DNA of 64,000 bases. Source: Shewanella sp. SNU WT4 (GTDB taxonomy: Bacteria > Pseudomonadota > Gammaproteobacteria > Enterobacterales > Shewanellaceae). The notes under the pieces were generated by a model. The model ran no database searches and was not told the origin of the DNA. It was given only the letters and a program-made list of their open reading frames with translations. Position numbers and translations under genes: made by a program. Shown piece by piece: positions 26,260-42,142 of the stretch (position 1 is the first letter of the stretch; every line of letters starts with the position of its first letter). The stretch is from assembly GCF_006494715.1 (NCBI RefSeq), contig NZ_CP041151.1, forward strand, positions 2,976,001 to 3,040,000, in the 5' to 3' direction.

Positions 26260-28110
26260 TTAAATCGATAATTTCTTCACACGTTTACCACCCCAGACTG
26301 CGTTCACAATAGAACGAGTACCGACGATTGCAGTAAACATGGAGGTGGCAATACCTATCATCAGGGTGACGGCAAAACCTTTAATGGCACCAGTACCCAC
26401 AGCAAATAAGATTAAGGCTGTGATAAAGGTGGTTAAGTTAGCGTCAGTAATGGTTGAGAATGCGTTAGCATAACCTTCATGAATCGCTTGCTGTACACTG
26501 CGGCCAGCACGAAGTTCTTCACGAATACGCTCGTAAATCAGAACGTTACCATCAACCGCCATACCTACCGTCAGTACCATACCGGCAATACCAGGTAAGG
26601 TTAATACTGCGCCTGGGATCATAGACATAACGCCGACAATCATAATCAAGTTAGCGCATAAGGCTAAGTTGGCGATAAGGCCGAAAGCACGGTAGTAAAC
26701 CATCATGAAAATCAACACGATAGCCATACCCCACACCATGGCTTGTATGCCTGATTCTATGTTCTGCGCGCCTAAGCTTGGGCCAATGGTACGTTCTTCA
26801 ACAATAGAAACCGGAGCAATCAAGGCACCTGCACGCAGTAATAACGCTAGGTTTTGTGATTCGGCGTGATCAAGACCTGTGATGACGAAATTGCGTCCTA
26901 AACGGGCTTGAATGGTTGCTACCGAAATCACTTCTTCAATTTTCTTCATCTTGACGCTGCCGTCAGGATTACGCTCACCGGTATCTTTGTACTCGATAAA
27001 CAAGGTAGCCATTGGCTTACCGATATTATCTTTGGTGACGTTAGAGAAAATGGTGCCGCCCTTCGCATCTAAATTAATCGCCACTTGTGGACGGCTATAT
27101 TCATCAAACGTTGGCTGGGCGCCAGTGATATGGTCACCGGTCAGCATCACTTCTTTTTTCAGTACGACTGGACCACCTTCACGGCGCTGATAAATTTCAC
27201 TGCCTGGTGGTACGCGGCCAGCGGCCACAGCACTAGGATCAGCTTTATCATCCACCATGTGGAATTCAATCGATGCCGTTGCCCCTAAAATTTCTTTGGC
27301 GCGGGCGGTATCTTGTACACCTGGCAATTCAACAATAATGCGCTCAGCGCCTTGACGTTGAACCACAGGCTCAGCTACCCCTAACTCGTTAACACGGTTA
27401 CGTATGGTAGTGATGTTTTGCAGTAAAGCTTCTTCTTTAATCTGCTTTAAATAAGCTTCACTCATAGTCGCTAACAGGCTGAACTCGCCATTAGCAGAAG
27501 TGTCGGTGAACACCATTTCATTACTACGAGACTTTAAGAATTGTTCAGCTTTAACTAAGTTGTCTTCATCACGGAACTTAATTTCAATACCTTTGCCGGT
27601 ACGGAAAATGCCCGCGTAACGAATACGCTCTTCGCGCAGTTGTGAACGGAAATCGGCAACCTTAGCTTCATCCATCTTACGAATGGCTTCATTCATGTCC
27701 ACTTCCATTAAGAAGTGCACACCACCACGTAAGTCGAGACCTAATTTCATGGGTGAACCACCCACAGCCACAAGCCACTCTGGCGTCGCTGGAGCAAGGT
27801 TTAAGGCGACTGTGTATTTGTCCCCCAATTGTTTGGCAATGGCCTCTTTTGCAGCCAACTGTTGATCCGCATTGGCCACTCGTACTAAGAGTTGACCGTC
27901 GGCTAACTCAGAACGCTTAACCGCGATGCCTTCTTTGGTTAGTAAGTTGTCTACTTCAGTTTGTAACGCTGGTGTTGCGGCAACACCGCGCGTTCCTACC
28001 ACCTGAACTGCGTGATCTTCGCCAAATAAATTCGGCAGCGCATAAAAAAATCCAACCGCGATGATCAAGAAGATCATCACGTTTTTCCACATTGGGTATT
28101 TGTTCAACAC
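26260..28110 (-). CDS. secD: Protein translocase subunit SecD
   Basis: A 616-residue inner-membrane protein with six transmembrane helices and a large periplasmic P1 domain. Landmarks are [17 protein letters not shown] (about 121-137) and [18 protein letters not shown] with the functionally key aspartate in the membrane. It lies between yajC and secF in the canonical order. Confidence 0.97.
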   Translation of the reverse strand: MLNKYPMWKNVMIFLIIAVGFFYALPNLFGEDHAVQVVGTRGVAATPALQTEVDNLLTKEGIAVKRSELADGQLLVRVANADQQLAAKEAIAKQLGDKYTVALNLAPATPEWLVAVGGSPMKLGLDLRGGVHFLMEVDMNEAIRKMDEAKVADFRSQLREERIRYAGIFRTGKGIEIKFRDEDNLVKAEQFLKSRSNEMVFTDTSANGEFSLLATMSEAYLKQIKEEALLQNITTIRNRVNELGVAEPVVQRQGAERIIVELPGVQDTARAKEILGATASIEFHMVDDKADPSAVAAGRVPPGSEIYQRREGGPVVLKKEVMLTGDHITGAQPTFDEYSRPQVAINLDAKGGTIFSNVTKDNIGKPMATLFIEYKDTGERNPDGSVKMKKIEEVISVATIQARLGRNFVITGLDHAESQNLALLLRAGALIAPVSIVEERTIGPSLGAQNIESGIQAMVWGMAIVLIFMMVYYRAFGLIANLALCANLIMIVGVMSMIPGAVLTLPGIAGMVLTVGMAVDGNVLIYERIREELRAGRSVQQAIHEGYANAFSTITDANLTTFITALILFAVGTGAIKGFAVTLMIGIATSMFTAIVGTRSIVNAVWGGKRVKKLSI

Positions 28111-28127
28111 ACAATCGCCCTCTTGGC

Positions 28128-28460
28128 TTATAACGACTGAATAGAGCCTTTAGGCAGTACAGCAGCAATATAATCTTTCTTGATAGTAATTTGAGTGCTG
28201 TCATTCAAGCTCAGCAGTACCATGTCACTGTCATCGGTAATTTTAGCAATCTTGCCAACAATACCGCCGCTAGTCAGAATTTCATCACCTTTGCCTAAAG
28301 AAGACATCAGGTTCTTATGCTCTTTAACACGCTTAGCTTGTGGACGATAAATCATGAAATAGAAAATCAAGCCGAAAATTACCAGCATGAAAACCAATTC
28401 CATAGTACCGCCAGTTTGGGCAGCGCCAGGGGCTGCTGCATGTGCATCTGCAATAAACAT
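28128..28460 (-). CDS. yajC: Preprotein translocase subunit YajC
   Basis: A 110-residue protein with one transmembrane helix (about 21-39, [19 protein letters not shown]) and the conserved cytoplasmic part ([28 protein letters not shown]). It accompanies SecDF. It is encoded between tgt and secD. Confidence 0.96.
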   Translation of the reverse strand: MFIADAHAAAPGAAQTGGTMELVFMLVIFGLIFYFMIYRPQAKRVKEHKNLMSSLGKGDEILTSGGIVGKIAKITDDSDMVLLSLNDSTQITIKKDYIAAVLPKGSIQSL

Positions 28461-28490
28461 AATCTTTCTCTTCTCTAATTATCGTTAATG

Positions 28491-29618
<1,128 letters not shown>

Positions 29619-29717
29619 TTACCTCGTCAGAGAAACAGTCTGACACTGGAGTTGGAAATAAATTCCTATAAGCTAGTGATATAAGAACAAATTTTATAAA
29701 TTCAAGGGCATTATACA

Positions 29718-29750
29718 AAAATACCCACGCTCATTGAGCGCGGGTATTTT
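29718..29750 (-). terminator. Terminator between queA and tgt
   Basis: A long hairpin on the minus strand (AATACCC..CGCTCA with TGAGCG..GGGTATT, one mismatch) is followed by TTTTT. It lies 17 bp past the queA stop and separates queA from tgt transcription. Confidence 0.8.
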
Positions 29751-29766
29751 ATCGCATTCTAAACCA

Positions 29767-30804
29767 TTAAAGGGTTTTTTTAGTCACAAACATGGCATCG
29801 CCATAGCTGAAAAAGCGGTATTTTTCAGCAACTGCATGTTGATAGGCATTAATCACCTCATCAAATCCTGCAAATGCACTGACCAGCATGATCAAGGTCG
29901 ATTCTGGTAAGTGGAAATTGGTAACCATGGCATCAACCACTTGGAACTGATAACCCGGGTAAATAAAGATATCTGTATCACCACTAAAAGGCGCTAACTC
30001 ACCAGGGCTCGCTTTGGCCGCACTTTCCAGTGAACGTACTGAGGTAGTACCAACGGCAATAACGCGTTTACCCGCGGCTTTGGTCGCTTTCACTTTCTCA
30101 ACCACATCGGCAGGTACGTTGGCCCATTCTGAATGCATTTTATGCTCAAGAATCGTTTCCACGCGCACTGGCTGGAAAGTACCCGCGCCCACATGCAAGG
30201 TCACAAAGGCCATATCCACGCCTTTGGCTTTGAGAGTGGCCAGCATAGCTTCATCAAAGTGCAAACCCGCGGTAGGTGCTGCGACTGCACCTGGATTTTG
30301 GTTGTACACGGTTTGATAACGTTCTTTATCGGCATCATCATCAGGACGGTCGATATAAGGCGGCAAAGGCATATGCCCTACGGCTTCAAGCACTTCTAAA
30401 ATGGTGCTATCAGACTCAAGTGCCAACTCAAATAAGGTGTCGTGGCGAGCTACCATCATCATTTTTTCGCCGCCATCGAGAATGATCTCGCTACCTGGCT
30501 TTGGCGATTTTGAGCTGCGGACGTGGGCTAATACCCGCTTATCGTCCAACATGCGCTCAACTAAAATTTCTAATTTACCACCACTCGCTTTTTGGCCGAA
30601 CAAACGCGCAGGGATCACTCGCGTATTGTTAAACACCATTAAGTCGCCTGGCTCAATATAATTGAGCAGATCAGTAAACTGCTTATCAGCCAGCGCGCCA
30701 GTGTTACCGTCTAAGGTTAACAAGCGAGAGGCGGTGCGCTCAGCCATAGGATAACGAGCGATGAGTTCATCGGGTAAATCGAAAGTAAAATCTGCGACGC
30801 GCAT
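29767..30804 (-). CDS. queA: S-adenosylmethionine:tRNA ribosyltransferase-isomerase (QueA)
   Basis: A 345-residue enzyme that converts preQ1 in tRNA to epoxyqueuosine, using the ribose of S-adenosylmethionine. Conserved blocks are [44 protein letters not shown] and [18 protein letters not shown]. It acts right after Tgt in the pathway, and tgt lies directly downstream. Confidence 0.97.
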   Translation of the reverse strand: MRVADFTFDLPDELIARYPMAERTASRLLTLDGNTGALADKQFTDLLNYIEPGDLMVFNNTRVIPARLFGQKASGGKLEILVERMLDDKRVLAHVRSSKSPKPGSEIILDGGEKMMMVARHDTLFELALESDSTILEVLEAVGHMPLPPYIDRPDDDADKERYQTVYNQNPGAVAAPTAGLHFDEAMLATLKAKGVDMAFVTLHVGAGTFQPVRVETILEHKMHSEWANVPADVVEKVKATKAAGKRVIAVGTTSVRSLESAAKASPGELAPFSGDTDIFIYPGYQFQVVDAMVTNFHLPESTLIMLVSAFAGFDEVINAYQHAVAEKYRFFSYGDAMFVTKKTL

Positions 30805-31182
30805 TCAAGCCTCTATTTGCTACCAAGATAATGCCTAGGTGAAGGCGGTATTTCGCGGCTAGTCTAGGGATTGACGGCCGTAAGATCAAGATTAGTGGTG
30901 TGAGTCACGCCCGATAAGGTAAATTTGTGGCAATGATGGGCAGATAAACTTGAGGTTAGCGCGCAAATAATCACCACATAGCAGCGACTAACCAGCTTAC
31001 CTAACAAGAGCAGAAGCGGCGCCACTGTGCTGTGGCTTGGAGTCAATCGTTCACGCCAAACCAATAACCGCAGACTTATCATAAAATTAATGACCTTATA
31101 TGACACAAGTTGACGTATTGAGTGTTTCTCGACAGCGAATATCATGATAACGTGAAATAAAGCCGTAGATTAAGAATCCATT
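30805..31182. other. Intergenic region between queA and acpH
   Basis: A 378-bp region between divergent genes, so it should hold promoters for both. An open frame of 93 codons exists on the minus strand (30864-31145), but it lacks a ribosome binding site and recognisable domains and is not called as a gene. No other structure is seen. Confidence 0.5.
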
Positions 31183-31791
31183 ATGAATTTCCTTGCTCAT
31201 CTCCATCTGGCTGATTTCAGTAAAACGTCATTGGCAGCCAATTTAGCGGGCGACTTTGCTAAAGGCAACATAGCCGACCACCCTCAACATCTGCAACAAG
31301 GCATTTGGTTGCATCGCCAACTAGATACCATTACCGATGAACATGAAATCATTCATGAATTACTGGCGCAGTTTCCCAAAAGTCATCGTCGTATTGCGCC
31401 GATTTTAATCGATTTAAGTTTTGATTACTTTTTGGCTTACTACTGGGATGAGTATCATGCACTGCCGCTTAAACAGTTTTGTGACTATGCCTATCAAGAA
31501 TTAGCAAACACCCCAGAACTGCCACCGGCCATGCAGGACATTTTAGTGCCAATGCAAAGCCAAGATTGGCTGGGCGCTTATCAGCATAGAGAAGGGTTAA
31601 ATGCCGCTATTGCTGGCGTTGCCCGCCGATTTTCACAGCCACAACTGTTTGTGGGCGCAGAAGCCTTAGTGGAAAAAATGGATGTCCCGTTAGAAATTGC
31701 CTTCCGAACCTTGTATCCGCAATTAATGGCCTACAGTAAAATTTTAAGTCGTAAGACACCTACCGAATACTTGGATACCCGCCTTGATTAA
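31183..31791 (+). CDS. acpH: Acyl carrier protein phosphodiesterase (AcpH)
   Basis: A 202-residue DUF479/AcpH protein that removes the 4'-phosphopantetheine arm from acyl carrier protein. MNFLAHLHLADFSKTSLAANLAGDFAKG at the start and GIWLHRQLDTITDEH (HD-like metal-binding residues) are typical. The next gene overlaps its last codons. Confidence 0.92.
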   Translation: MNFLAHLHLADFSKTSLAANLAGDFAKGNIADHPQHLQQGIWLHRQLDTITDEHEIIHELLAQFPKSHRRIAPILIDLSFDYFLAYYWDEYHALPLKQFCDYAYQELANTPELPPAMQDILVPMQSQDWLGAYQHREGLNAAIAGVARRFSQPQLFVGAEALVEKMDVPLEIAFRTLYPQLMAYSKILSRKTPTEYLDTRLD

Positions 31792-32281
31792 GAAAAATGT
31801 TAACCCGTGGCGGCGCCGTGTCATTGAGTTAGGTCTGTTAGCTATCGCTATGTTTTTAATCAGCACTTATATGCAACGCCATATGATTTCAGGCGCAGCG
31901 CCTGAGTTATCGGGGCAAACTAGCTTACATGCGCCATTTATCTTGCAGAGCGACCCTGAACCGACCTTAATCTATTTTTGGGGAACTTGGTGCCCTGCGT
32001 GTCGTATGACATCTCCAGCGGTCAATGACTTAAGCAAAGATAATGCCGTCGTGAGTGTGGCTGTAAGCTCTGGCTCTAACGATGACATCAATCAATTCAT
32101 GTTAAGCCATGACTATCAATTCGCTGTGATTAATGATGATGGTGAGCTATCTAAGCGCTGGGGCGCCCATGCATTACCGGCGATTTATATCGTGAAACAA
32201 GGTGAAGTGCAGTGGGTGACGTCAGGCGTTACCAGTGGCTGGGGACTAAAAGTGCGAATGTGGCTTAGCCAGTGGTTATAA
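31784..32281 (+). CDS. Thioredoxin-fold protein disulfide oxidoreductase, ScsD-like
   Basis: A 165-residue membrane-anchored thioredoxin-like protein. One N-terminal transmembrane helix (about 12-30) precedes a periplasmic domain with active-site WCPAC (in FWGTWCPACRM) and the cis-proline segment HALPAIYI. It begins at a TTG that overlaps the acpH stop by 8 bp. It likely reduces or isomerises periplasmic disulfides; no partner scs genes are next to it. Confidence 0.85.
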   Translation: MIKKNVNPWRRRVIELGLLAIAMFLISTYMQRHMISGAAPELSGQTSLHAPFILQSDPEPTLIYFWGTWCPACRMTSPAVNDLSKDNAVVSVAVSSGSNDDINQFMLSHDYQFAVINDDGELSKRWGAHALPAIYIVKQGEVQWVTSGVTSGWGLKVRMWLSQWL

Positions 32282-32455
32282 GTCCTTAAGTAAAGGGTTG
32301 GATTTAGCTTGCTAGCATTAACTTAGTGTCTTCTTGAGTGCTTTAGTGGCTTATTAGCCAAGTTGTCATAGTCATACCCCCCCAAGGCTAAGATGCTTTA
32401 GCCTTGGGACAATGCTATTATGCCGTTAGCATAATTACGATCAGCCTTTATACCC

Positions 32456-33109
32456 ATGCAAATTTTTGAATACTGCCCGCCTGCACTTCCTTGGCTAGAT
32501 TTACGCTATATCGATGACGATATTATTGTTATCAATAAACCCTCTGGACTCTTATCCAACCCAGGACGCGCGGCTCACACTTATGATTGCGCTATTACTC
32601 GCCTGCAACGCCTATATCCTGAAGCGATTTTATTGCATCGCCTCGATTGCGACACCTCAGGTTTAATGGTGTTTGCCCGCAATAAAGCCACTGAGTCGCA
32701 TATTAAAACGCAATTTCAAGACCGCAAAACGCAAAAGATATATGTCGCTGAAGTGATGGGAAAACTCAAAGATGCGAAGGGTTGTATTGATTTAGCCATG
32801 CGCGCCGATAAAGATAATCCCCCGTGGCAACTGATAGCCACCGATGGCAAGGCCGCCATCACCGACTGGCAAGTATTGGAGTATCGAGCGCATTCAAGCT
32901 TAGTGCAATTAATGCCGCATACCGGCAGAACTCATCAATTACGCCTACATATGCAAGCGCTTGGACATCCTATTTTAGGGGATGTGTTTTATGGTGACAG
33001 TGACTGCCAAAACGCTAGTCCAAGATTACGCTTACACGCGTGGAAGTTAGGATTTACTCATCCTCGCACTAAAGAGTGGCTGATGTTTTCCAGCCCGCAA
33101 CCGTTTTAA
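32456..33109 (+). CDS. rluA: Pseudouridine synthase RluA
   Basis: A 217-residue RluA-type synthase, matching in length the E. coli enzyme that modifies 23S rRNA U746 and tRNA U32. The catalytic aspartate is in HRLDCDTSGLMVFAR (about residues 61-75). There is no S4 domain, which separates it from RluC/RluD. PHTGRTHQLRLHMQALGHPI is the second conserved block. Confidence 0.93.
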   Translation: MQIFEYCPPALPWLDLRYIDDDIIVINKPSGLLSNPGRAAHTYDCAITRLQRLYPEAILLHRLDCDTSGLMVFARNKATESHIKTQFQDRKTQKIYVAEVMGKLKDAKGCIDLAMRADKDNPPWQLIATDGKAAITDWQVLEYRAHSSLVQLMPHTGRTHQLRLHMQALGHPILGDVFYGDSDCQNASPRLRLHAWKLGFTHPRTKEWLMFSSPQPF

Positions 33110-33129
33110 ATCTCAGGCTTGCGCCCATT

Positions 33130-33166
33130 AAAAAAGGCTAATCAGCAGTGTTGATTAGCCTTTTTT
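33130..33166 (+). terminator. Rho-independent terminator after rluA
   Basis: AAAAGGCTAATCA pairs with TTGATTAGCCTTTT around a short loop and runs into TTTTTT. The A-rich other side makes it able to serve the convergent gene at 33202 as well. Confidence 0.88.
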
Positions 33167-33201
33167 ATAATGAGTGCTTTTATAATAAGTGCTTGATGAC
33201 T

Positions 33202-33612
33202 TTAGGCGCGTTTTTTACTCATTGGCACTAATACCAAGCAGCCCTGCGCATCACACAGCTTTAAGTCGCCATAATCAGTCAGTAAGAAATACTCACCGAA
33301 AAAATTCGCTTCCACATCTTCTAGGCGCATATCGAAATTGATTTTAGTGGCTTTCATCTTGTCTAGACTATGACAGCCATCATCAGACCAAGTTTCAAGA
33401 AACCACTCTTCATCATTACGATACAGGCTGATTTTATCGCCAGCATCAGGACGCGGGTCAAACCATTGACCAACCAGTTGTCTTTGTTCCATCCATTGCC
33501 CCTGTATTTTCATCGCGGCTCGTTTTTGGATGGCAGGGCTATCATCTAATTGCCATTTGGCCCCCATAGAGGTTAACCACTGCCAAGGTGATGTTTTTAG
33601 CATAGATGACAT
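33202..33612 (-). CDS. Conserved-looking hypothetical protein
   Basis: A 136-residue soluble protein that I do not recognise. It is rich in tryptophan (WQWL, WMEQ, WFDP, EEWFLETWSDDGCHSL) and acidic residues, with no signal peptide, membrane span or nucleotide motif. It is convergent with rluA and shares its terminator. Codon use looks like that of neighbouring genes, so it is probably a real gene. Confidence 0.65.
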   Translation of the reverse strand: MSSMLKTSPWQWLTSMGAKWQLDDSPAIQKRAAMKIQGQWMEQRQLVGQWFDPRPDAGDKISLYRNDEEWFLETWSDDGCHSLDKMKATKINFDMRLEDVEANFFGEYFLLTDYGDLKLCDAQGCLVLVPMSKKRA

Positions 33613-33808
33613 AAACTCGCGATTCCTAATACTGAACGGGTAATTCGCGAAGTGTATCGATTTTAACCATAAAAAACTTGATGGACATCATGCTTTGACT
33701 AGTTTGCCATCGATTTGTGCAGTTTCTCCCATCTAGCGGTGAAGTATTGTCATTATCCAGAAAAATAACCGCGGCTGACTTCTCCCCTCCTCAAGGAGGT
33801 AGAGGATG

Positions 33809-35486
33809 TCAAAATAAATATTCCATTTTTAGCCACGCATTACGGCCAGGCTCATTAACTCTTGCCATCGGTAAACCTACATCATTAATCGCACCAGATT
33901 TACTGATATGCTCCGCATATTCACGATCAAACAAGTTTTCAACTCCAAAGCTAAAACGAACATGCTCACCACTGTGCCAAGCGGCATTCAATGCCAGAGT
34001 ACCAAACCCAGCACTTTCAGCCAAATCTATCCCTGAAATATTTCCCTGACCAAGAGCAACACGTTTCTGATTATCCACCAATCGCCACAACAAGCCGAAG
34101 TGCCAATTTCCTACATTGTAATCCATCGTCAGACGCCCCTCTAAAGGCGAGACTTGAGCCAGCGCCATGTTATCGGTGTCATTTTTACCATGAGCATAAA
34201 CAAGACTAATTTGGGAATCTAAATTCTCTGTTAGTTGCCAGGCTAAGCCTAATTCTCCGCCCCAAATCATTGCATCAATGTTGCGTGCGGTTTGGCTCTT
34301 ATCGCCACTAGGAGTCTTAAATGCCTGAATCAAAATATAGTCTTTGATTTCACCGTAATAAAAGGCACTCGATAGAGTTACTACATCGTTATCATAGATC
34401 CATCCAAAATCTAACTGAGTGGTATTTTCTGGCGAAATATCAAAAGTCTTTGCTGTTGGTTGACTCAGTTTAGCTTTGGTTAATTCCCAATAATCAGGCA
34501 TACGTTCAGCATGGCCTACGCCCATATAATATTGATGATAATCAAAAGCATACTCTATCCTGATAAAACCGCTGTAAAGGTCATCTTTTCGCTTCTGCTG
34601 TTGCGGCAAAAATAAGTCTGTCTGCCAGCGGTCATAACGCACCCCGGACACTAACCTTCCCTCATCCAAGAGGTATTCAAGTTCAGCAAATGATCCAAAC
34701 TGCTGATAACTCAAATCATCACTTAACTTGCCCGCCATTAAGTCGTCAAGACTACTATCCAAGTTAGGCGCAACTTTAAAGATTTGATGAGTTGAATCCT
34801 GCATATCCATCCCAGTTGTCAGAGTGACATCGCCGATAGCAAACTCGCCCCACAAATGGCCACCATAAGTCGAACGGTTAACGTGAGCCCCTGAGTTATT
34901 GGGTAAATTTTTATCAAAATCATCCATCACATGATCATTGTCATTACTATAAGCTTGAAACTCTATCGACTGCAGGTAATCACCGTTAAACTCATGCTCC
35001 ACCAACAAGGTGTAATTTTCATTTTCAATTTCGCGGGCTTTATAGGCACGATCTGCATACTCAGCATCACCGTCTGACTTGCCGTAGCTTACTTCAATCA
35101 CAGTGTCATCTGTCGGCGTCCAACCTAAGGCCAAATCCATATTACGTCGGTCATAACTTGATTGCACAGGGTTACCGTTACCATCTTTATAATGAGAGCT
35201 AGACGATTGATTGGCATCTAAATCCATATAATAGCTTTCATCACCCGCGCGCAGGTCAACTATATAATCAAGCCGCTCAAAACTCCCCGCTGTCACACTG
35301 GCTCGCCCTGTAGGAACAGCTTCGACATACGTACGCCTATCTTTATTGAATAATACGGTTCCTGCGGAACCTACCGGGCCATGACGAACAGATTGCGGCC
35401 CTTTAATCACTTCAATACTGTCATAAGATTCGGGATAAATATAAGCGGTAGGGGGATCCATCCGTCCGCCACAAGCACCATAGGTT
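33809..35486 (-). pseudogene. TonB-dependent copper receptor (NosA/OprC-like), C-terminal fragment
   Basis: This is the larger 3' part of a gene split by the IS50-type element at 35487-37024. It encodes the rest of the plug (GGRMDPPTAYIYPESYDSIE, then VIKGPQSVRHGPVGSAGTVLF) and the whole beta-barrel, ending in a terminal phenylalanine. The plug motifs match the copper receptors NosA/OprC. The 5' part is at 37025-37353. Removing the IS and one 9-bp repeat restores a frame of about 665 residues, so the break is recent. Confidence 0.9.
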
Positions 35487-37024
35487 CTGTCTCTTCTACA
35501 CAAATTATTAGCAAAAAATGGAACTTTCTTGACTGGCGATGATCAGATCATGCAAATTCACTCACTTCATCATTTTTAATGTCAATTTTTAACCCGAACA
35601 AATGGGCATATGATCACTTTCATCATGCTGAGCTAGGTGATAAACGACGAGCGGCAAGGTTAACCGTCGTCGCTGAACACATGGCGGTTGGCAGCGGTAA
35701 ATCGGTTGCCAGATCTTGTAATGGTGAAGATGCCAAACTCGAAGGAGCCTATCGATTGATCCGCAATGATAATGTTAGCCCATCTATGATCAGAGCCGCC
35801 GGTTTTGCTCGCACCGCCCAAGCGATTGAAAATATAAATGAAATACTTGCTCTCGAAGACACGACAGCCCTGAGTTATAAGCACAGTGTGGCGTCTGAAT
35901 TAGGGAAATTAGGCAAACCTACCGATAAGTCTCGTGGTTGGTGGGTTCATTCTGTCTTGCTACTGGATAGCCATACTTCTCGGACCTTGGGCTTGATCCA
36001 CCAAGATTGGTGGTGTCGACCTGATAATCCCAACGAGGCCGATGAAAAAGAGAGCGGTAAATGGGCCGATGCATCCTATTTTACGCGGCAACGCTTGCAG
36101 GCTCACATGTCGCGAGTGATCTCAGTGTGTGATAGAGAAGCGGATATCATGCATTATTTATCGGATAAACAATCACATAGTGAACGGTTTGTGGTGCGGG
36201 CAAAACATGCAAGAAACCTAGTAGAATACGAGGCTAAGCTGTTTGAGCACATGGATAGTCATCCCGTTACCGGCGGATACACCATCGCCATCCCACAAAA
36301 AGGCATAAAGGAAGCCAGTGGGAAAAGCAAGAATCGTCCCTCGCGAACAGCCAAACTCACCCTCAAAGCCAGTGCGGTTAACATCAAACATAATCGTCAG
36401 CAGCATGCGATTAATGTGGTGTACGCACAAGAGCTCAATCCTCCCCAAGGTGAAGATGGACTATCTTGGATGCTACTGACCAGTGAGCCGATTGACACGT
36501 TGGCGCAGCAACTTCATGTGATTGATATTTATACCACTAGATGGCGCATTGAGGACTTTCATAAGGCGTGGAAAACCGGCGCGGGGGTTGAAAGGTTACG
36601 CATGACATCGCCAGACAACCTTGAGCGAGCGGCCTCGATACTTTGCTTTATTGGTGTGCGGCTACTGCAACTTCGGGAAGTGATGAGCCTGCCAATTTAT
36701 CTGAGAAAAAGAGGGCAAATCGAAGCAGCGCAAAGCATGGAAAATCAAAGCTGCAGCAATGTCTTAGAGAATGATGAATGGCGAGTACTGATGCAGCTCT
36801 ACAAGCCAAGGGGACATAAAGGCAAAGAAGCCCCAAATATGAAGTGGGCTTATCAATCCTTGGCCAAACTAGGAGGCTTTAATGATAGCAAGCGCACGGG
36901 AATGGCCAGCTGGTCCACGATTTGGGAGGGATGGGATGATCTTCAGGCTCAGGTAAAGGGGTATCGCTTAGCCAAAGCCCTATTTGAAGCCGGAGAAACG
37001 CTATGAGATCTGATCAAGAGACAG
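35487..37024 (+). mobile_element. IS50-type (IS4 family, Tn5-related) insertion sequence
   Basis: A complete 1538-bp element, close to the size of IS50. The right end read inward is CTGTCTCTTGATCAGATCT, the sequence of the Tn5 inside end. The left end CTGTCTCTTCTACACA resembles the Tn5 outside end. It is flanked by a perfect 9-bp direct repeat CCATAGGTT (35478-35486 and 37025-37033). It lies in a copper receptor gene. Confidence 0.95.
35579..37006 (+). CDS. tnp: IS50/Tn5-type transposase
   Basis: A 475-residue DDE transposase (Tn5 Tnp has 476). The catalytic triad is D94 (ALEDTTALSY), D185 (SVCDREADI) and E325 (RWRIEDFHKAWK), each in the same local sequence as Tn5 D97, D188 and E326. GATC sites lie in its promoter region (around 35539-35550) and at the right end, so Dam methylation control as in Tn5 is likely. 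The frame is intact, so it appears active. Confidence 0.95.
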   Translation: MSIFNPNKWAYDHFHHAELGDKRRAARLTVVAEHMAVGSGKSVARSCNGEDAKLEGAYRLIRNDNVSPSMIRAAGFARTAQAIENINEILALEDTTALSYKHSVASELGKLGKPTDKSRGWWVHSVLLLDSHTSRTLGLIHQDWWCRPDNPNEADEKESGKWADASYFTRQRLQAHMSRVISVCDREADIMHYLSDKQSHSERFVVRAKHARNLVEYEAKLFEHMDSHPVTGGYTIAIPQKGIKEASGKSKNRPSRTAKLTLKASAVNIKHNRQQHAINVVYAQELNPPQGEDGLSWMLLTSEPIDTLAQQLHVIDIYTTRWRIEDFHKAWKTGAGVERLRMTSPDNLERAASILCFIGVRLLQLREVMSLPIYLRKRGQIEAAQSMENQSCSNVLENDEWRVLMQLYKPRGHKGKEAPNMKWAYQSLAKLGGFNDSKRTGMASWSTIWEGWDDLQAQVKGYRLAKALFEAGETL

Positions 37025-37353
37025 CCATAGGTTTGTTGACCGTCATCAACAATATTAATTCGCGAACCGCCAAGCCCTCGCAATGAAGGATCACCACCGC
37101 CTCCTCCTTTACGATTAATATTAAATCCTGGAATAGTCTTTAAAAAGCCGGCACCATCATAAGAAGGCAGTGGTAACCGCGGTTTTTTAGGATCAGTTGT
37201 CACGGTTAACGGATGGCGCATTAATTCACCTTTGACAACAATACGCTCATCACAGCCACCAAGTTTATTGCAGCCTATCTCTTCAGCAAACGAGGTCGTA
37301 GATATTCCAGCCAACACACCGGCAACAATATTGCTCAACATTTGCTTATTCAT
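37025..37353 (-). pseudogene. TonB-dependent copper receptor, N-terminal fragment
   Basis: The 5' part of the receptor split by the IS50-type element: signal peptide MNKQMLSNIVAGVLAGIST (cut after SFA), then the plug start (YDGAGFLKTIPGFNINRKGG, DPSLRGLGGSRINIVDDG). The frame then reads into the IS. The start at 37353 is chosen for the signal peptide. It continues at 33809-35486. Confidence 0.88.
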
Positions 37354-37677
37354 TTTTATCCTTAATGTAGAGACAATATTTCTCATAATTCTTTACCTAG
37401 ACGCGGTTGTATTAATATTCCCGCATTCTATAGAGGGTGTTAATAAATGAGAAATTGAATATAATTAAGTGCGACAATAAGCATATTTCGACGATATCAA
37501 GATATTTAATTCTGAATTTATATAATAACGGCGTAAATCGAGAGTAGCATCGGTGTTGTTGTCAAAATCAAAGACGAAAGGTTCATTTATTTAGGCAACA
37601 ACGCAGTTATTATTTAGTAAGGTATTTTAAGAAAAATTCTCAAAGCACCTAATCGACTAAACCAATTAATTGTTTGT
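37354..37677. other. Intergenic region upstream of the copper receptor
   Basis: A 324-bp AT-rich region between the start of the broken copper receptor and the terminator of the chitinase. It should hold the receptor promoter. I see no gene and no clear operator in it. Confidence 0.5.
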
Positions 37678-37711
37678 AAAAAAGGCTTGATGAATTTCAT
37701 CAAGCCTTTTT
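37678..37711 (-). terminator. Rho-independent terminator after the chitinase
   Basis: AAAAGGCTTGATGA pairs with TCATCAAGCCTTTT and is followed on the minus strand by a T-tract. It lies 20 bp past the chitinase stop. Confidence 0.88.
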
Positions 37712-37730
37712 CGGAAAATATCAATCTAGA

Positions 37731-40168
<2,438 letters not shown>

Positions 40169-40173
40169 CTCCC

Positions 40174-42038
<1,865 letters not shown>

Positions 42039-42049
42039 TTAAATTGCTA

Positions 42050-42142
42050 TGATTTTGGCGTCCCCGCTATCTTAGGTTTCCCCTTAGACCGGAAGCTTTG
42101 CGTCCCAGCCTTTCGACTGGTTTGCCTTTTTCTATAAAATCA
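42050..42142 (-). ncRNA. Cyclic di-GMP-I (GEMM) riboswitch upstream of the chitinase
   Basis: On the minus strand the leader carries the class I hallmarks in order: GGCAAACC, a GAAA tetraloop hairpin (CCAG-TCGAAAGG-CTGG), GGGACGCAAAGC, CCGG, a second hairpin closing in CCTAAGATAGCGGGG, and an outer stem of TGATTTT (5') with AAAATCA (3'). It ends about 70 nt before the chitinase start. Known family: c-di-GMP controls chitin-related genes in vibrios and relatives. Confidence 0.9.

Noticed and set aside
30864..31145. 93-codon open frame on the minus strand between queA and acpH
   Set aside because: No ribosome binding site, no recognised domain, and it fills a divergent promoter region.
33165..33196. 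Short TATAATRAGTGCTT direct repeat after the rluA terminator
   Set aside because: Only two short copies in AT-rich sequence and no clear function.
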